Source: Comamonas phosphati (GTDB taxonomy: Bacteria > Pseudomonadota > Gammaproteobacteria > Burkholderiales > Burkholderiaceae_C). Taken from it: a DNA stretch of 64,000 nt. The stretch spans positions 62,001-126,000 of the forward strand of contig NZ_BMEU01000012.1 in NCBI RefSeq assembly GCF_014637085.1. The letters are read 5' to 3'. Shown in pieces: positions 1-8,088 of this stretch (position 1 is the first letter of the stretch; each line of letters starts with the position of its first letter). Under the pieces are notes generated by a model that was given only the letters and a program-made list of their open reading frames with translations, ran no database searches and had not been told where the DNA came from. Both the position numbers and the translations under genes were made by a program.

Positions 1-429
1 TGTTTTTTGCCTTGGACAAAGCTTTGATGCCTATGAAGTGAATCGAGTTTGGGCCGCTATCTCCAGTCTGGTTGAGCAAACTGAAGCACCCCAAAAATTT
101 GTGCACATCACTGACATGCAAATAATGTATACAAGATTTGAATGCAAAAACCTAGTAAGAACCCTAGTGCTGCTGAAGAAGGCATCCGTCCAAGGCCGTC
201 TTCGGAGCAGGGCCAAGTCGGTGGCTGATCGGTCTTCCCCAGTGCAGCGCAGTGCAGACAAGCCCTGGCGGGCACCTGGCCATGGCAGCCAGGCGGATTT
301 GCGGCATATTCATCACGGCTGTTTTGCGCCGGCGTATTTCGAACGGCGAATCGGCATCCGGTACGCATACGGGTTTTTACTTACAGAGCACCGCGGGCGC
401 AACTGACAAAACCCCGGGGAACTTCGGCT
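1..429. other. Left edge, no recognised gene; possible truncated ORF
   Basis: I recognise no gene here. One plus-strand frame is open from the window edge to about 406, so the 3' end of a gene starting before the window is possible, but its translation after about residue 55 looks like random GC-rich sequence. The first 180 bases or so are visibly AT-richer than the rest of the window, and the remainder returns to normal composition. The rpoH promoter must lie in the right-hand part; I could not pick a convincing -35/-10 pair. Confidence 0.3.
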
Positions 430-456
430 TTAGCACTCCCTCTAACGGAGTGCTAA
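430..456 (+). promoter_or_regulatory. CIRCE element (HrcA operator) upstream of rpoH
   Basis: The sequence reads TTAGCACTC, nine spacer bases, then GAGTGCTAA. Both 9-base arms match the classic CIRCE consensus exactly. It ends 31 bases before the preferred rpoH start codon at 488 and directly abuts an upstream in-frame ATG at 458. In this position it would lie in the 5' untranslated leader or overlap the transcription start, as CIRCE usually does at groE operons. Known biology: HrcA dimers bind CIRCE and repress until heat stress titrates GroEL. Inference: this rpoH is under HrcA control. Confidence 0.93.
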
Positions 457-487
457 CATGAAGACCATGGAAGAAAGGATTCCCGCA

Positions 488-1432
488 ATGAAAACTGCCT
501 CCGGCTCCATTGCTACCGCCCTGGCACCCACGAACCCCTGGGCTCTGGTGCCGCCGCTGGGCAACCTGGATGCCTATATCTCGGCCGTGAACCGTCTGCC
601 CATGCTCACTCTGGAAGAGGAGCAGGACTACGCACGCAAACTCAAAGAACACAACGATCTGGACGCCGCAGGGCGTCTGGTGATGTCCCATCTGCGTCTG
701 GTGGTGTCGATTTCCCGCCAGTACCTTGGCTATGGCCTGCCGCACGGCGACCTGATCCAGGAAGGCAATGTGGGGCTGATGAAGGCCGTCAAGCGTTTCG
801 ACCCCGATCAGGGCGTGCGCCTGGTGAGCTATGCCATGCACTGGATCAAGGCCGAGATCCACGAATACATTCTGAAGAACTGGCGCATGGTCAAGGTCGC
901 CACGACCAAGGCCCAGCGCAAGCTGTTCTTCAATCTGCGTTCGATGAAGCACGACCTCAAGTCCGACGCCGCTCTGGCCGAGGGCGATCTGGCTGTGCGC
1001 GAAACGCTGACCGCCCACGAGATCGACACGGTTGCCGCCAGGCTCAACGTCAAGCGCGAGGAAGTAATCGAGATGGAAACCCGCCTGGCCGGCGGCGACA
1101 TCCTGCTCGACCCCTCTCCCAGCGACGACGGCGAGCAGGCCTACGGCCCCATCGCCTACCTGGCCGATGCCGGCTATGAACCCACCGCCATGATCGAGTC
1201 GCGCCAGCGCGACCATCTGGCCACCGACGGCATCGCCATGGCCCTCGAAAGCCTGGACGACCGCAGCCGCCGCATCGTGCAAGAGCGCTGGCTCAAGGTC
1301 AACGACGACGGCTCCGGCGGCATGACGCTGCACGAGCTGGCCGTGGAGTACGGCGTCAGCGCCGAGCGCATCCGGCAGATCGAAGTCGCGGCCATGAAAA
1401 AGATGAAAAAAGCGCTGGCCGAGTTCGCGTAA
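488..1432 (+). CDS. rpoH: RNA polymerase sigma factor RpoH (sigma-32)
   Basis: Heat-shock sigma factor directing RNA polymerase to chaperone and protease promoters. The 314-residue protein has the sigma-70 region 1.2 start (NLDAYISAVNRLPMLT), region 2 with the core-binding and -10 recognition stretch (LIQEGNVGLMKAVKRFD, SYAMHWIKAEIHEYIL), the RpoH-box area (TTKAQRKLFFNLR) and a region 4 helix-turn-helix (TLHELAVEYGVSAERIRQIE). I chose the ATG at 488 over the in-frame ATG at 458 because GAAAGGA lies 8 bases before 488, while 458 is preceded only by the CIRCE arm. The length is normal for the family. An intrinsic terminator follows, so the gene is probably monocistronic. Confidence 0.96.
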   Translation: MKTASGSIATALAPTNPWALVPPLGNLDAYISAVNRLPMLTLEEEQDYARKLKEHNDLDAAGRLVMSHLRLVVSISRQYLGYGLPHGDLIQEGNVGLMKAVKRFDPDQGVRLVSYAMHWIKAEIHEYILKNWRMVKVATTKAQRKLFFNLRSMKHDLKSDAALAEGDLAVRETLTAHEIDTVAARLNVKREEVIEMETRLAGGDILLDPSPSDDGEQAYGPIAYLADAGYEPTAMIESRQRDHLATDGIAMALESLDDRSRRIVQERWLKVNDDGSGGMTLHELAVEYGVSAERIRQIEVAAMKKMKKALAEFA

Positions 1433-1480
1433 ACCGCATCTTGCGCATATGCGGCTGAAAAGGCTGAAATGCTGAAACCC

Positions 1481-1506
1481 AAACCCGGATAATTTCCGGG
1501 TTTTTT
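1481..1506 (+). terminator. Intrinsic terminator of rpoH
   Basis: An 8-bp perfect stem (AAACCCGG with CCGGGTTT) and a 7-base loop run into six T residues, 49 bases after the rpoH stop. It separates rpoH from the Bug receptor gene. Confidence 0.9.
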
Positions 1507-1571
1507 ATTGTCCCCATGCAGACTGCTGCGCCGCGCATGGCCGGCAGCTCGCCCATCACCATAGAGTCGCC

Positions 1572-2573
1572 ATGTCTTCTTCCGCTTCCCAGTTCCTGTT
1601 CCGCCGCGGCCTGATTGCAGCCGGTGTGGCCCTGGCTACCACCACCATGGCCGCCATCGCTCCTGCGGCCATGGCAGCAGACAACTGGCCCGACAAGCCC
1701 CTGCACCTGATCGTGGGCTTCCCCGCGGGCTCCTCCCCCGACCTCACGGCCCGCGCCCTGGCCGAGCCGCTGGAGAAGAAGCTGGGCCAGACCATCATCG
1801 TGGAAAACCGCGTGGGCGCGGGCGGCAACATTGCCGGCGACTATGTGGCCAAGGCAACCGACGGCTACACCTTCAGCGTGATGATCAACGGCAACATGAC
1901 CATTGCCAAGCTGCTCAATCCTTCGGTGCGCTACGACCCCGTCAAGGATCTGCAGCCCGTGAGCCTGGTCGGCGTGGCGCCGCTGGTCCTCGTGGCCCCC
2001 TCCTCCGCGCCGCAGGGCAAGGCCTTCATGGAAGCCGCGGCCCAGGCCGGCAGCAAGTGGAGCTACGGCTCGCCCGGCGTGGGCACCGTCGGCCATCTGG
2101 GCATGGAGCTGCTCAAGAGCCGCTCGGCCATCAAGGCCGTACACGTTCCCTATGCCGGCTACCCCCAGGTGTTCAACGGCATCCAGGGCGGCGACCTGCA
2201 GCTGTCCATGCTGCCCCCAGCCCTGGCCATGGCCCAGATCCAGGCCGGCAAGCTGCACGGCATCGGTGTGACCTCGGCCGCGCGCAGCCCGCTGGCGCCG
2301 GGCCTACCCAGCCTCAAGGACCTGGGCATCGCCAACTTCGACCTCGAGATCTGGAATGCGGTGGCCGCGCCCAAGGCCATGCCCAAGGCCCATGTGGAGA
2401 AGCTCTCCGCCGCCGTCGGCGAGATCGTGCGTACGCCCGAGATGCGCCAGAAGCTGGCCATCCAGGGTTGGCAAGCCGTCGGTAGCTCGCCCGAAGGCCT
2501 GGAAAACCGCATCCAGCAGGATGTGAAGGCCCTGGGCACCATCATCCGCGAGCAGCACATCACGGCGCAGTAA
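1572..2573 (+). CDS. Bug-family tripartite tricarboxylate transporter receptor (TctC-like)
   Basis: Periplasmic solute-binding protein of 333 residues. A signal peptide with an arginine pair (FRRG), a hydrophobic core and an AMAA cleavage site spans about residues 1-36. The mature protein starts with the Bug signature (WPDKPLHLIVGFPAGSSPD), followed by the N-terminal lobe motif ENRVGAGGNIAG. Bug proteins bind carboxylates or other small organic acids; the ligand cannot be read from sequence. No TctA or TctB membrane genes are nearby, which is usual for the many orphan Bug genes of Comamonadaceae. The start is the only good ATG before the signal peptide, with a weak ribosome site. It is convergent with sco. 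Confidence 0.92.
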   Translation: MSSSASQFLFRRGLIAAGVALATTTMAAIAPAAMAADNWPDKPLHLIVGFPAGSSPDLTARALAEPLEKKLGQTIIVENRVGAGGNIAGDYVAKATDGYTFSVMINGNMTIAKLLNPSVRYDPVKDLQPVSLVGVAPLVLVAPSSAPQGKAFMEAAAQAGSKWSYGSPGVGTVGHLGMELLKSRSAIKAVHVPYAGYPQVFNGIQGGDLQLSMLPPALAMAQIQAGKLHGIGVTSAARSPLAPGLPSLKDLGIANFDLEIWNAVAAPKAMPKAHVEKLSAAVGEIVRTPEMRQKLAIQGWQAVGSSPEGLENRIQQDVKALGTIIREQHITAQ

Positions 2574-2590
2574 GGCCGCCGAAGCCGCCA

Positions 2591-2614
2591 TGCTGCCCTG
2601 GGGTCAGGGCAGCA
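2591..2614. terminator. Hairpin between convergent bug and sco genes
   Basis: A 10-bp perfect stem (TGCTGCCCTG with CAGGGCAGCA) and a 4-base loop lie in the 30-base gap between the two convergent genes and overlap the sco stop codon. No U-tract follows on either strand, so it may only be a 3'-end stabilising or weak bidirectional termination structure. Confidence 0.45.
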
Positions 2615-3209
2615 GCGCCTTCACATCCTGGGCCAGCACCTGCGGGCCCGCGCCATAGCGCTCGTACACGCGCAGGCGGCCCTGGGTGTCGTACAGATAG
2701 GTGCCTGCCGAGTGGTCCAGGGTGTACGTGCCCTCGGTCTTGCCCGGCACCTTCTTGAAGAAGATCTTGAAGTCCTTGGCCACGGCAGCGACCTCTTCGG
2801 GCGTGCCGTGCAGGCCCACGAAGCTGTCGTCGAAGTTGGCCAGATAGGCCTTGAGCACGGCTGGCGTATCGCGCTCCGGGTCCAGCGAGACAAAGACGGC
2901 CTGCAGCTTGCTGCCCTCCGCGCCCAGCTGCTGCTTGACTTCCGCCAGCTCCTGCAAGGTGGTGGGGCAGACGTCGGGGCATTGCGTGTAGCCGAAGAAC
3001 ACGGCCACCACCTTGCCCGAGAAGTCCTTGAGGCTGCGGCGCTGGCCGTTCACGTCCGCCAGCGGAATGTCCTTGGCGTACTCGGCGCCCGTCACATCCA
3101 CGCCCTGGAATTTGGGCTGTTCGTTCTTGCTGCAGGCAGTCAGTGCCAGCGCGGCCGTGCAGGCCAGTGTTGCCGCGCCCAGTACACGCAGCGCACCTCG
3201 TTTGTCCAT
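2604..3209 (-). CDS. sco: SCO1/SenC-family copper chaperone for cytochrome c oxidase
   Basis: A 201-residue membrane-anchored copper chaperone that helps build the CuA centre of oxidase subunit II. The N-terminus is a lipoprotein signal with the lipobox LTAC at about residues 23-26. The thioredoxin fold carries the copper-binding CPDVC motif and the later conserved histidine (DHSAGTYLYD). Six bases separate it from ctaB upstream, so it is the last gene of the minus-strand oxidase assembly group. The length and motif set are typical. Confidence 0.95.
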   Translation of the reverse strand: MDKRGALRVLGAATLACTAALALTACSKNEQPKFQGVDVTGAEYAKDIPLADVNGQRRSLKDFSGKVVAVFFGYTQCPDVCPTTLQELAEVKQQLGAEGSKLQAVFVSLDPERDTPAVLKAYLANFDDSFVGLHGTPEEVAAVAKDFKIFFKKVPGKTEGTYTLDHSAGTYLYDTQGRLRVYERYGAGPQVLAQDVKALLP

Positions 3210-3215
3210 GGTTTC

Positions 3216-4175
3216 TCAGGCTAGGTAGTGGTCCACCAGCAAGGCTGCGAACAGCAGGCTCAGGTGGATCAGGGAAAAGCGAAATGTCTTTCGCGCCAGC
3301 GCATCCGAATAGCTGCGCCACAAGGCCCAACCATAACCGCAAAAGCCCAACCCCAGAACCACCGCGGCCAAGAGGTAGAAGCGGCCGCACATGCCCACGA
3401 CGTAAGGCAGCAGCGTGGCGGCAAACAGCACCACCGTGTAGAGGAGCACCTGCAGCCGCGTGAAGGCATTGCCGTGCGTGACGGGCAGCATGGGCAGGCC
3501 GGCGCGCCGGTAGTCTTCCACGCGGTACAGGGCCAGCGCCCAGAAGTGCGGCGGCGTCCACAGGAAGATGATGAGGAACAGAAGCAGGGCCTCGTGGCCG
3601 ACCTGCCCCGTCATGGCGGCCCAGCCCAGCACCGGCGGCATGGCGCCCGAGGCCCCGCCGATCACGATGTTCTGCGGCGTCAGCGGCTTGAGCAGCAGGG
3701 TGTAGATGACGGCATAGCCGATGAAGGTGGCCAGCGTCAGCCACAGCGTGAGGGCATTCACCGCCAGCAGCAGGATGGCCGCCCCCGCAGCGCACAGCAG
3801 CATGGAAAACAGCAGCGCCTGGCGGTGCGTGAGTTCGCCTCTGGCCGTGGGACGCCAGGCCGTGCGCTTCATGCGCGCGTCGATCGTTCTCTCCACCAGG
3901 CAGTTGAAGGCCGCCGCAGCCGCCGCCACCAGCCAGATGCCGGCGCAGGCCAGCGCCATGGTCCCCAGCTGCGCCAGCGTGGGAACGCCCGGCGTGGCCA
4001 GCACCATGCCGATCAGGGCGCAGAAGACGATGAGCTGCACGACGCGCGGCTTGGTCAGCGCATGGTATTGCGCCCAGCGCGAGGACAGGGCCGCAGAGCT
4101 CTCGGGCCCTGCGGCATGGGCGGCCCGCACGGGTTCTGCCGGAGCGTCGGCCTGCGCGATGGCGGGGGCATTCAT
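3216..4175 (-). CDS. ctaB: Protoheme IX farnesyltransferase (heme O synthase)
   Basis: A polytopic membrane enzyme of 319 residues that transfers farnesyl to heme B to give heme O, the precursor of heme A. The UbiA-family fold is clear: [10 protein letters not shown] at the start of the first helix, the allylic diphosphate site [15 protein letters not shown], and the second conserved patch ([18 protein letters not shown]). I chose ATG 4175 over the in-frame GTG at 4193 because AAGGAG sits 7-8 bases before it. It follows the SCO-like gene by 41 bases and precedes sco. In related genomes ctaA usually sits immediately upstream; it is absent here. Confidence 0.96.
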   Translation of the reverse strand: MNAPAIAQADAPAEPVRAAHAAGPESSAALSSRWAQYHALTKPRVVQLIVFCALIGMVLATPGVPTLAQLGTMALACAGIWLVAAAAAAFNCLVERTIDARMKRTAWRPTARGELTHRQALLFSMLLCAAGAAILLLAVNALTLWLTLATFIGYAVIYTLLLKPLTPQNIVIGGASGAMPPVLGWAAMTGQVGHEALLLFLIIFLWTPPHFWALALYRVEDYRRAGLPMLPVTHGNAFTRLQVLLYTVVLFAATLLPYVVGMCGRFYLLAAVVLGLGFCGYGWALWRSYSDALARKTFRFSLIHLSLLFAALLVDHYLA

Positions 4176-4216
4176 CCTGGTTCTCCTTGTCACATGGCTC
4201 GCTACGGAGCAGACCT

Positions 4217-4930
4217 TCAGGGCCCGGGCGCCTTCGCGGCGCCTCGCCCGGCCTCATCCCAGGAGGACGAAGCACGCAGCAGCCGCTCCAGGTCGCGCCT
4301 GGCCTTGCCGGCACCGGCCTTGTCCAGGTCGGCGGGAAAACGCATCATCCAGTGGCCTTGCGGGTCCACCACATACAGATGTTCGTCCAGCGCATGGCCA
4401 GCAGCGGGCTTGAGCCATTGTTCGACGGCGCCCGGCGGCATCCTCAGCACCGTGGCCTGGGCCAGCGCCGGCAGCAATCCGGCATCCACGGGCTGCGCGT
4501 CATTGATGAGCCAGACCCAGTCCAGGCGCTCCTTGTCCTTGCCCAGCGATTCGCGCAGCTGCCGCTGCAGATAGAGATTGTTCTCGCAGTGCTGCGCGCA
4601 ACGGCCGCTGCCCGCGCTGACCAGCAGCCACTGGCCTTTGAGCGTGTCCAGCGCGACATCCTTGCCATCCAGGGTCCTGGCCTGCACATCGGGCAGCGTG
4701 GTCTGCCGGGGCATCAATTCGCCAAAGCTGCGCTGCTGCCCGGGCCGGATCACGTAATAGGTGAAATAGGATGCCACCACGGGCGCCGCGCAGACGGCCA
4801 GCACCGCCAGCATCTTCCAGCGCCCTCGGCGCTGGTGTCGAGCCAGGCCTTGCCCGGGACTGGGCAGGCTGTGCACGGTCAGCCCCAGCATTTCATCGGC
4901 CGGCGGCGGCTGCCGCTCACTGCGATGCAT
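4217..4930 (-). CDS. SCO-like membrane-anchored thioredoxin-fold protein of the cox cluster
   Basis: A 237-residue protein with a cytosolic N-terminus, one membrane helix at about residues 40-60 and a periplasmic domain. It has the layout of SCO proteins: a strand (WLLVSAGSG), a CxxxC pair (Cys111 and Cys115 in CAQHC) and a later [12 protein letters not shown] segment. The classic CPDVC form is replaced, so it is a divergent relative often annotated only as a transmembrane protein in beta-proteobacterial oxidase clusters. Inference: a copper or redox assembly factor. The start at 4930 lies 14 bases inside the end of surf1, indicating translational coupling. The C-terminal tail is alanine- and proline-rich. 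Confidence 0.75.
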   Translation of the reverse strand: MHRSERQPPPADEMLGLTVHSLPSPGQGLARHQRRGRWKMLAVLAVCAAPVVASYFTYYVIRPGQQRSFGELMPRQTTLPDVQARTLDGKDVALDTLKGQWLLVSAGSGRCAQHCENNLYLQRQLRESLGKDKERLDWVWLINDAQPVDAGLLPALAQATVLRMPPGAVEQWLKPAAGHALDEHLYVVDPQGHWMMRFPADLDKAGAGKARRDLERLLRASSSWDEAGRGAAKAPGP

Positions 4931-5756
4931 GCCGGCGGCTGGCGAGGAGACGAGGTCGGACGAGTTGAAACCAGACATACAGCAATACCACCAGGACACA
5001 AAGCACCAACCATTGAAATGCATAGCCGTAGTGCTTTTCCACACCGGCATCGATCACGGGCCAGTCGCGCTGCAGGCCCTCGCCCGCCGCGCCTTCACCG
5101 GCAGCACCGGTCTGCAGCAGCGTCAGGGCCAGCAGCGGCAGCCGGTGCTCCCCGGCCCAGGCCGCAATATCTGCATTTTGTCGGATACGCGACTGTTGCC
5201 CATCAGGGTCTGCACTGGCCGCACCGGCTTCCAGCTCCATCAGCCTGGAGGGCGGCGCTTCCAGCCGCCCCCGCAGGCTCACCAGGCCTGCGGGCGTCTG
5301 CACCGGCGGCAGAGCCTTGCGGTCCAGGAAGTTGCGCGGCGCCCAGCCGCGCTGCACGATGATGACCTTCCCTTCATGGGGGGGCGCCAGCCGCAGCGGC
5401 GTGAGCACGTAAAAACCCACCTTGCCCTGCATCTGGCGATTGTCCAGATACAGGGTTTCGTCGGCCAGCCACTGCCCCTGCAGCTGAGCCGGCCGGTGCA
5501 GCAGCGCCTGCCTGGCGGCATCGGAAAGCTCCTGGCCCGCCGCCGGAACCTGCGCGGCCACATCGGCGTTGTGCCAGGGTGCCAGCGCCTGCTGTTTTGC
5601 AATCGCATCGAACAGCTGCTGCTTTTGCGCGGCCCGGTCCAGCTGCCACAAGCCCAGCGCTGCCGTGACCGCTGCCGTCACCGCAGCAGCCAGGGTGATC
5701 AGGGCAAATCGCCATGAAGGCGTGATTCGCGATGCTCGCGTCCGTGATGTTTGCAC
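4917..5756 (-). CDS. SURF1 family cytochrome oxidase biogenesis protein
   Basis: A 279-residue inner-membrane protein that assists heme A insertion into subunit I in the Surf1 family. It shows the two-helix layout: an N-terminal helix followed by the signature GLWQLDRA, the motif GKVIIVQRGWAPR in the periplasmic domain, and a second helix near the C-terminus (WLVLCVLVVLLYVWF). The start appears to be GTG at 5756; no in-frame ATG precedes the first helix. That start is only 14 bases from the divergent DUF2909 start. It overlaps the next gene by 14 bases. Confidence 0.9.
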   Translation of the reverse strand: MQTSRTRASRITPSWRFALITLAAAVTAAVTAALGLWQLDRAAQKQQLFDAIAKQQALAPWHNADVAAQVPAAGQELSDAARQALLHRPAQLQGQWLADETLYLDNRQMQGKVGFYVLTPLRLAPPHEGKVIIVQRGWAPRNFLDRKALPPVQTPAGLVSLRGRLEAPPSRLMELEAGAASADPDGQQSRIRQNADIAAWAGEHRLPLLALTLLQTGAAGEGAAGEGLQRDWPVIDAGVEKHYGYAFQWLVLCVLVVLLYVWFQLVRPRLLASRRHASQ

Positions 5757-5770
5757 CAGATAATCCGTTC

Positions 5771-5998
5771 ATGAAATTCCTGATCATCCTCGCCTTGCTG
5801 GCCATTCTTGCCAGTCTGGGCAGCGCGCTGTTCTTCATGATGCGCAAAGGCGACCAGCGTGACGATCAGCAGCGCAGCCGGGCCATGCTCCGCTCGCTGG
5901 CCCTGCGCATAGGCTTGTCCGTGCTGCTGTTCATCTGCATTCTGGTGGCCGCCAAGCTCGGCTATCTGCACCCCACAGGCTGGAACCCGCAGCAGTAA
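5771..5998 (+). CDS. DUF2909 twin-transmembrane small protein
   Basis: A 75-residue protein with two membrane helices (about 2-20 and 42-63) joined by a charged loop (RKGDQRDDQQRSR). This matches the small DUF2909 family habitually found in Burkholderiales oxidase clusters; its function is not established. I prefer ATG 5771 because it places the first helix at the N-terminus; an upstream in-frame ATG at 5732 would add residues overlapping surf1. It is the only plus-strand gene in the cluster and is convergent with ctaE. Confidence 0.85.
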   Translation: MKFLIILALLAILASLGSALFFMMRKGDQRDDQQRSRAMLRSLALRIGLSVLLFICILVAAKLGYLHPTGWNPQQ

Positions 5999-6037
5999 GC
6001 CATCGGGCTCCAGCGTTTCCACTACCAAAAACAAAGC

Positions 6038-6107
6038 GCCTTGCGCCAGCTGGTCAATGTTTTCAGAGGCATAAAACCCTGGAAACAGTGAAACTCAAGC
6101 GCAAGGC
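6038..6107. repeat. Inverted repeat between convergent DUF2909 and ctaE
   Basis: GCCTTGCGC at 6038-6046 is mirrored by GCGCAAGGC at 6099-6107 with a 52-base loop. It fills most of the 147-base convergent gap. A T-rich stretch (CATTTTTG) follows on the plus side. It may serve as a transcript-end structure, but it is not a classic intrinsic terminator. Confidence 0.35.
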
Positions 6108-6145
6108 ACTTCCATTTTTGCAGCGGCATGGCCGCTGCCCACGAC

Positions 6146-7027
6146 TTACATCCAGTAGACCAGGATGTACAGGAACAGCCAGACCACGTCCACGAAGTGC
6201 CAGTACCAGGCCGCGCCTTCGAAGCCGAAATGGCGCTTGTCCGTGAAGTCGCCGCGCATCAGGCGCAGCGTGATGAAAAACAGCATCAGCATGCCCACCA
6301 GCACGTGGAAGCCGTGGAAGCCCGTGAGCATGAAGAAGGTCGAGCCATACACGCCCGAAGACAGCTTGAGGTTGTATTCGGTGTAGAGGTGATGGTACTC
6401 ATAGCCCTGCACGCACAGGAAGACAAAGCCCAGCACCACCGTCACCCACATGAAGGCAATGCAGCGTGCACGGTGGTTGGCCTGCAGCGCGTGGTGGGCG
6501 ATGGTCAGCGTCACGCCGGAAGACAGCAGCAGCGCCGTGTTGATCGTGGGCAGCCAGAACGGCCCCACGGTCCTGAACGGCTCGACGATATTGGCCGGCG
6601 ATGCCGTCGCGCCCGCGCTCACGCTGGGCCAGACGGCCTGGAAGTTGGGCCACAGTACCTCGTTGGCCAGGCTGCCCAGCGCCGGCACCGAGTGCACGCG
6701 CGTCCACCACAGCGCCGTGAAGAAGGCGCCGAAGAACATCACCTCCGAGAAGATGAACCAGCTCATGCTCCAGCGGTAGGACAGGTCGATGCGATGGCTG
6801 TTCAAGCCCGCCTCGCTTTCGCGCGCCGCATCCCGGAACCAGACGAAAAGTACCGACAGCCACCAGGCCAGGCCCGCGAACAGGGAGTACATGCCCCACC
6901 CGTAACCATTGATCCACGTGCCAGCACCCAAAATGACAAAGAACAGGCCAATCGCCGCCATCACGGGGTGACTGGACTCGGCGGGTACATAGTAATAAGG
7001 GGTTGCGCCCTGGGGGGATGCACTCAT
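6146..7027 (-). CDS. ctaE: Cytochrome c oxidase subunit III
   Basis: A 293-residue integral membrane subunit of the heme-copper oxidase. Seven hydrophobic helices are visible, with subunit III hallmarks such as MSWFIFSEVMFFGAFF, the ending HFVDVVWLFLYILVYWM, and the segment ANHRARCIAFMWVTVVLG. It lies downstream of DUF2970 in the ctaC-ctaD-ctaG-ctaE order and ends facing DUF2909. The start ATG 7027 has a normal N-terminus for the family. Confidence 0.97.
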   Translation of the reverse strand: MSASPQGATPYYYVPAESSHPVMAAIGLFFVILGAGTWINGYGWGMYSLFAGLAWWLSVLFVWFRDAARESEAGLNSHRIDLSYRWSMSWFIFSEVMFFGAFFTALWWTRVHSVPALGSLANEVLWPNFQAVWPSVSAGATASPANIVEPFRTVGPFWLPTINTALLLSSGVTLTIAHHALQANHRARCIAFMWVTVVLGFVFLCVQGYEYHHLYTEYNLKLSSGVYGSTFFMLTGFHGFHVLVGMLMLFFITLRLMRGDFTDKRHFGFEGAAWYWHFVDVVWLFLYILVYWM

Positions 7028-7159
7028 CGCTCGGCTCCTGAGACTGTAAATCGTTGTTCTTCACCGCGGCCCATCAAAGGGCCGCACCCTTCACGCTCAC
7101 CTGCCCGAACCAAGTTCGCGGCATTTCTTGCAGCAGGTACGCGCACGCTCGTCCGCAGA

Positions 7160-7399
7160 CTAAACCACCAGCTGCACCAGCAATATCAACGCTAATACCA
7201 AGCCCACAATCGCCACCAGCCCCACGAATATCACATGCAGCGGCGTGATGTGCGAGAAATCCTTGGCATATTCCGAGCTCTTGCGCACGCCCAGAATGGC
7301 CCAGGCCACGGCCAGCAGGGTGCGCAGCAGGCTTTGGCCGGCCGGCCTGGCGTCCTGCCGGTTTCGCTCTTCGTCGGGCTTGGGCATCTGGCTGCTCAT
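7160..7399 (-). CDS. DUF2970 family small membrane protein
   Basis: A 79-residue protein with a charged N-terminus and a C-terminal hydrophobic pair (about 26-40 and 55-78), containing AVAWAILGVRKSSEYAKDF, typical of DUF2970. The function is unknown; members cluster with ctaG in Burkholderiales. Its ATG overlaps the ctaG stop in an ATGA arrangement, so translation is probably coupled. A 132-base gap separates it from ctaE. Confidence 0.88.
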   Translation of the reverse strand: MSSQMPKPDEERNRQDARPAGQSLLRTLLAVAWAILGVRKSSEYAKDFSHITPLHVIFVGLVAIVGLVLALILLVQLVV

Positions 7400-8019
7400 G
7401 ATGACGCCCCTGTCGCGACATGGGGCACCTGGGCCGTCCCCTGCGGAGCAGCAGACGTCTTGCCGCCCACCTCGAAGAACGTGTACGACAAGGTGATGGT
7501 CTTCACGTCCTTGGAAAGCCGCGGATCGATCACGAAGACCACGGGCCACTCGCGCTTCTCGCCGGGCTTGAGCGTGTACTGCGAAAAGCAGAAGCACTCG
7601 ATCTTGTTGAAGAACGCCGTTGCCTGGCGCGGCGCATAGCTGGGAATGGCCTGCGCCGACATGGTGCGGTCCTGCACGTTCTGGAACTCGTACATCACCG
7701 TGGCCATCTCGCCCGGATGCACCTTGAGCGAATGCACCGCGGGCTTGAAATCCCAGGGGCCGCGCGCATTGGCATCGAACTCCACGGTAATGGTACGGCT
7801 GGTGTCGATCTGCGAGTTGGCGGGCAGCTTGACATTGCGCCCCGCCGCGCCGGCGCCCGGCACATCGCGCTCCGACAGGGACAGGATGTTGATGCCCGTC
7901 ACCTCGCAGATGTGCTTGTAGATCGGTATCAGCACATAGCCAAACGCAAACATGCCCAGCGCCACCGACAGCAGCTTGCCGACCATTTTTGCGTTTTCCT
8001 TGTGCACACTCACCGCCAT
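7396..8019 (-). CDS. ctaG: Cytochrome c oxidase assembly protein CtaG/Cox11
   Basis: A 207-residue membrane-anchored copper chaperone for the CuB site of subunit I. One N-terminal helix (about 10-30) contains the conserved VLIPIYKHICEVTGIN, followed by a periplasmic immunoglobulin-like domain carrying the copper-binding CFCF motif (KIECFCFSQYTLKPGE). I chose ATG 8019; an in-frame TTG at 8061 with AAGAGG 12 bases upstream is the alternative and would add 14 residues. It ends in an ATGA overlap with DUF2970. Confidence 0.94.
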   Translation of the reverse strand: MAVSVHKENAKMVGKLLSVALGMFAFGYVLIPIYKHICEVTGINILSLSERDVPGAGAAGRNVKLPANSQIDTSRTITVEFDANARGPWDFKPAVHSLKVHPGEMATVMYEFQNVQDRTMSAQAIPSYAPRQATAFFNKIECFCFSQYTLKPGEKREWPVVFVIDPRLSKDVKTITLSYTFFEVGGKTSAAPQGTAQVPHVATGASS

Positions 8020-8088
8020 CTCCCGACCGAGAAATTCAAAGCTGCAGGTCTTGGATTCCAACCGGCAGCACCTCTTGCCTGCGTTCTG

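Noticed and set aside
38-406. Short plus-strand frame before rpoH
   Set aside because: Most of its translation looks random, and there is no family resemblance; kept only as a note on the left-edge region.
458-487. Upstream in-frame ATG of rpoH as the start
   Set aside because: It directly abuts the CIRCE arm and has no ribosome site, while ATG 488 has one with ideal spacing.
377-1333. A 318-residue minus-strand frame opposite rpoH
   Set aside because: RpoH motifs are complete on the plus strand; the antisense product has no recognisable fold.
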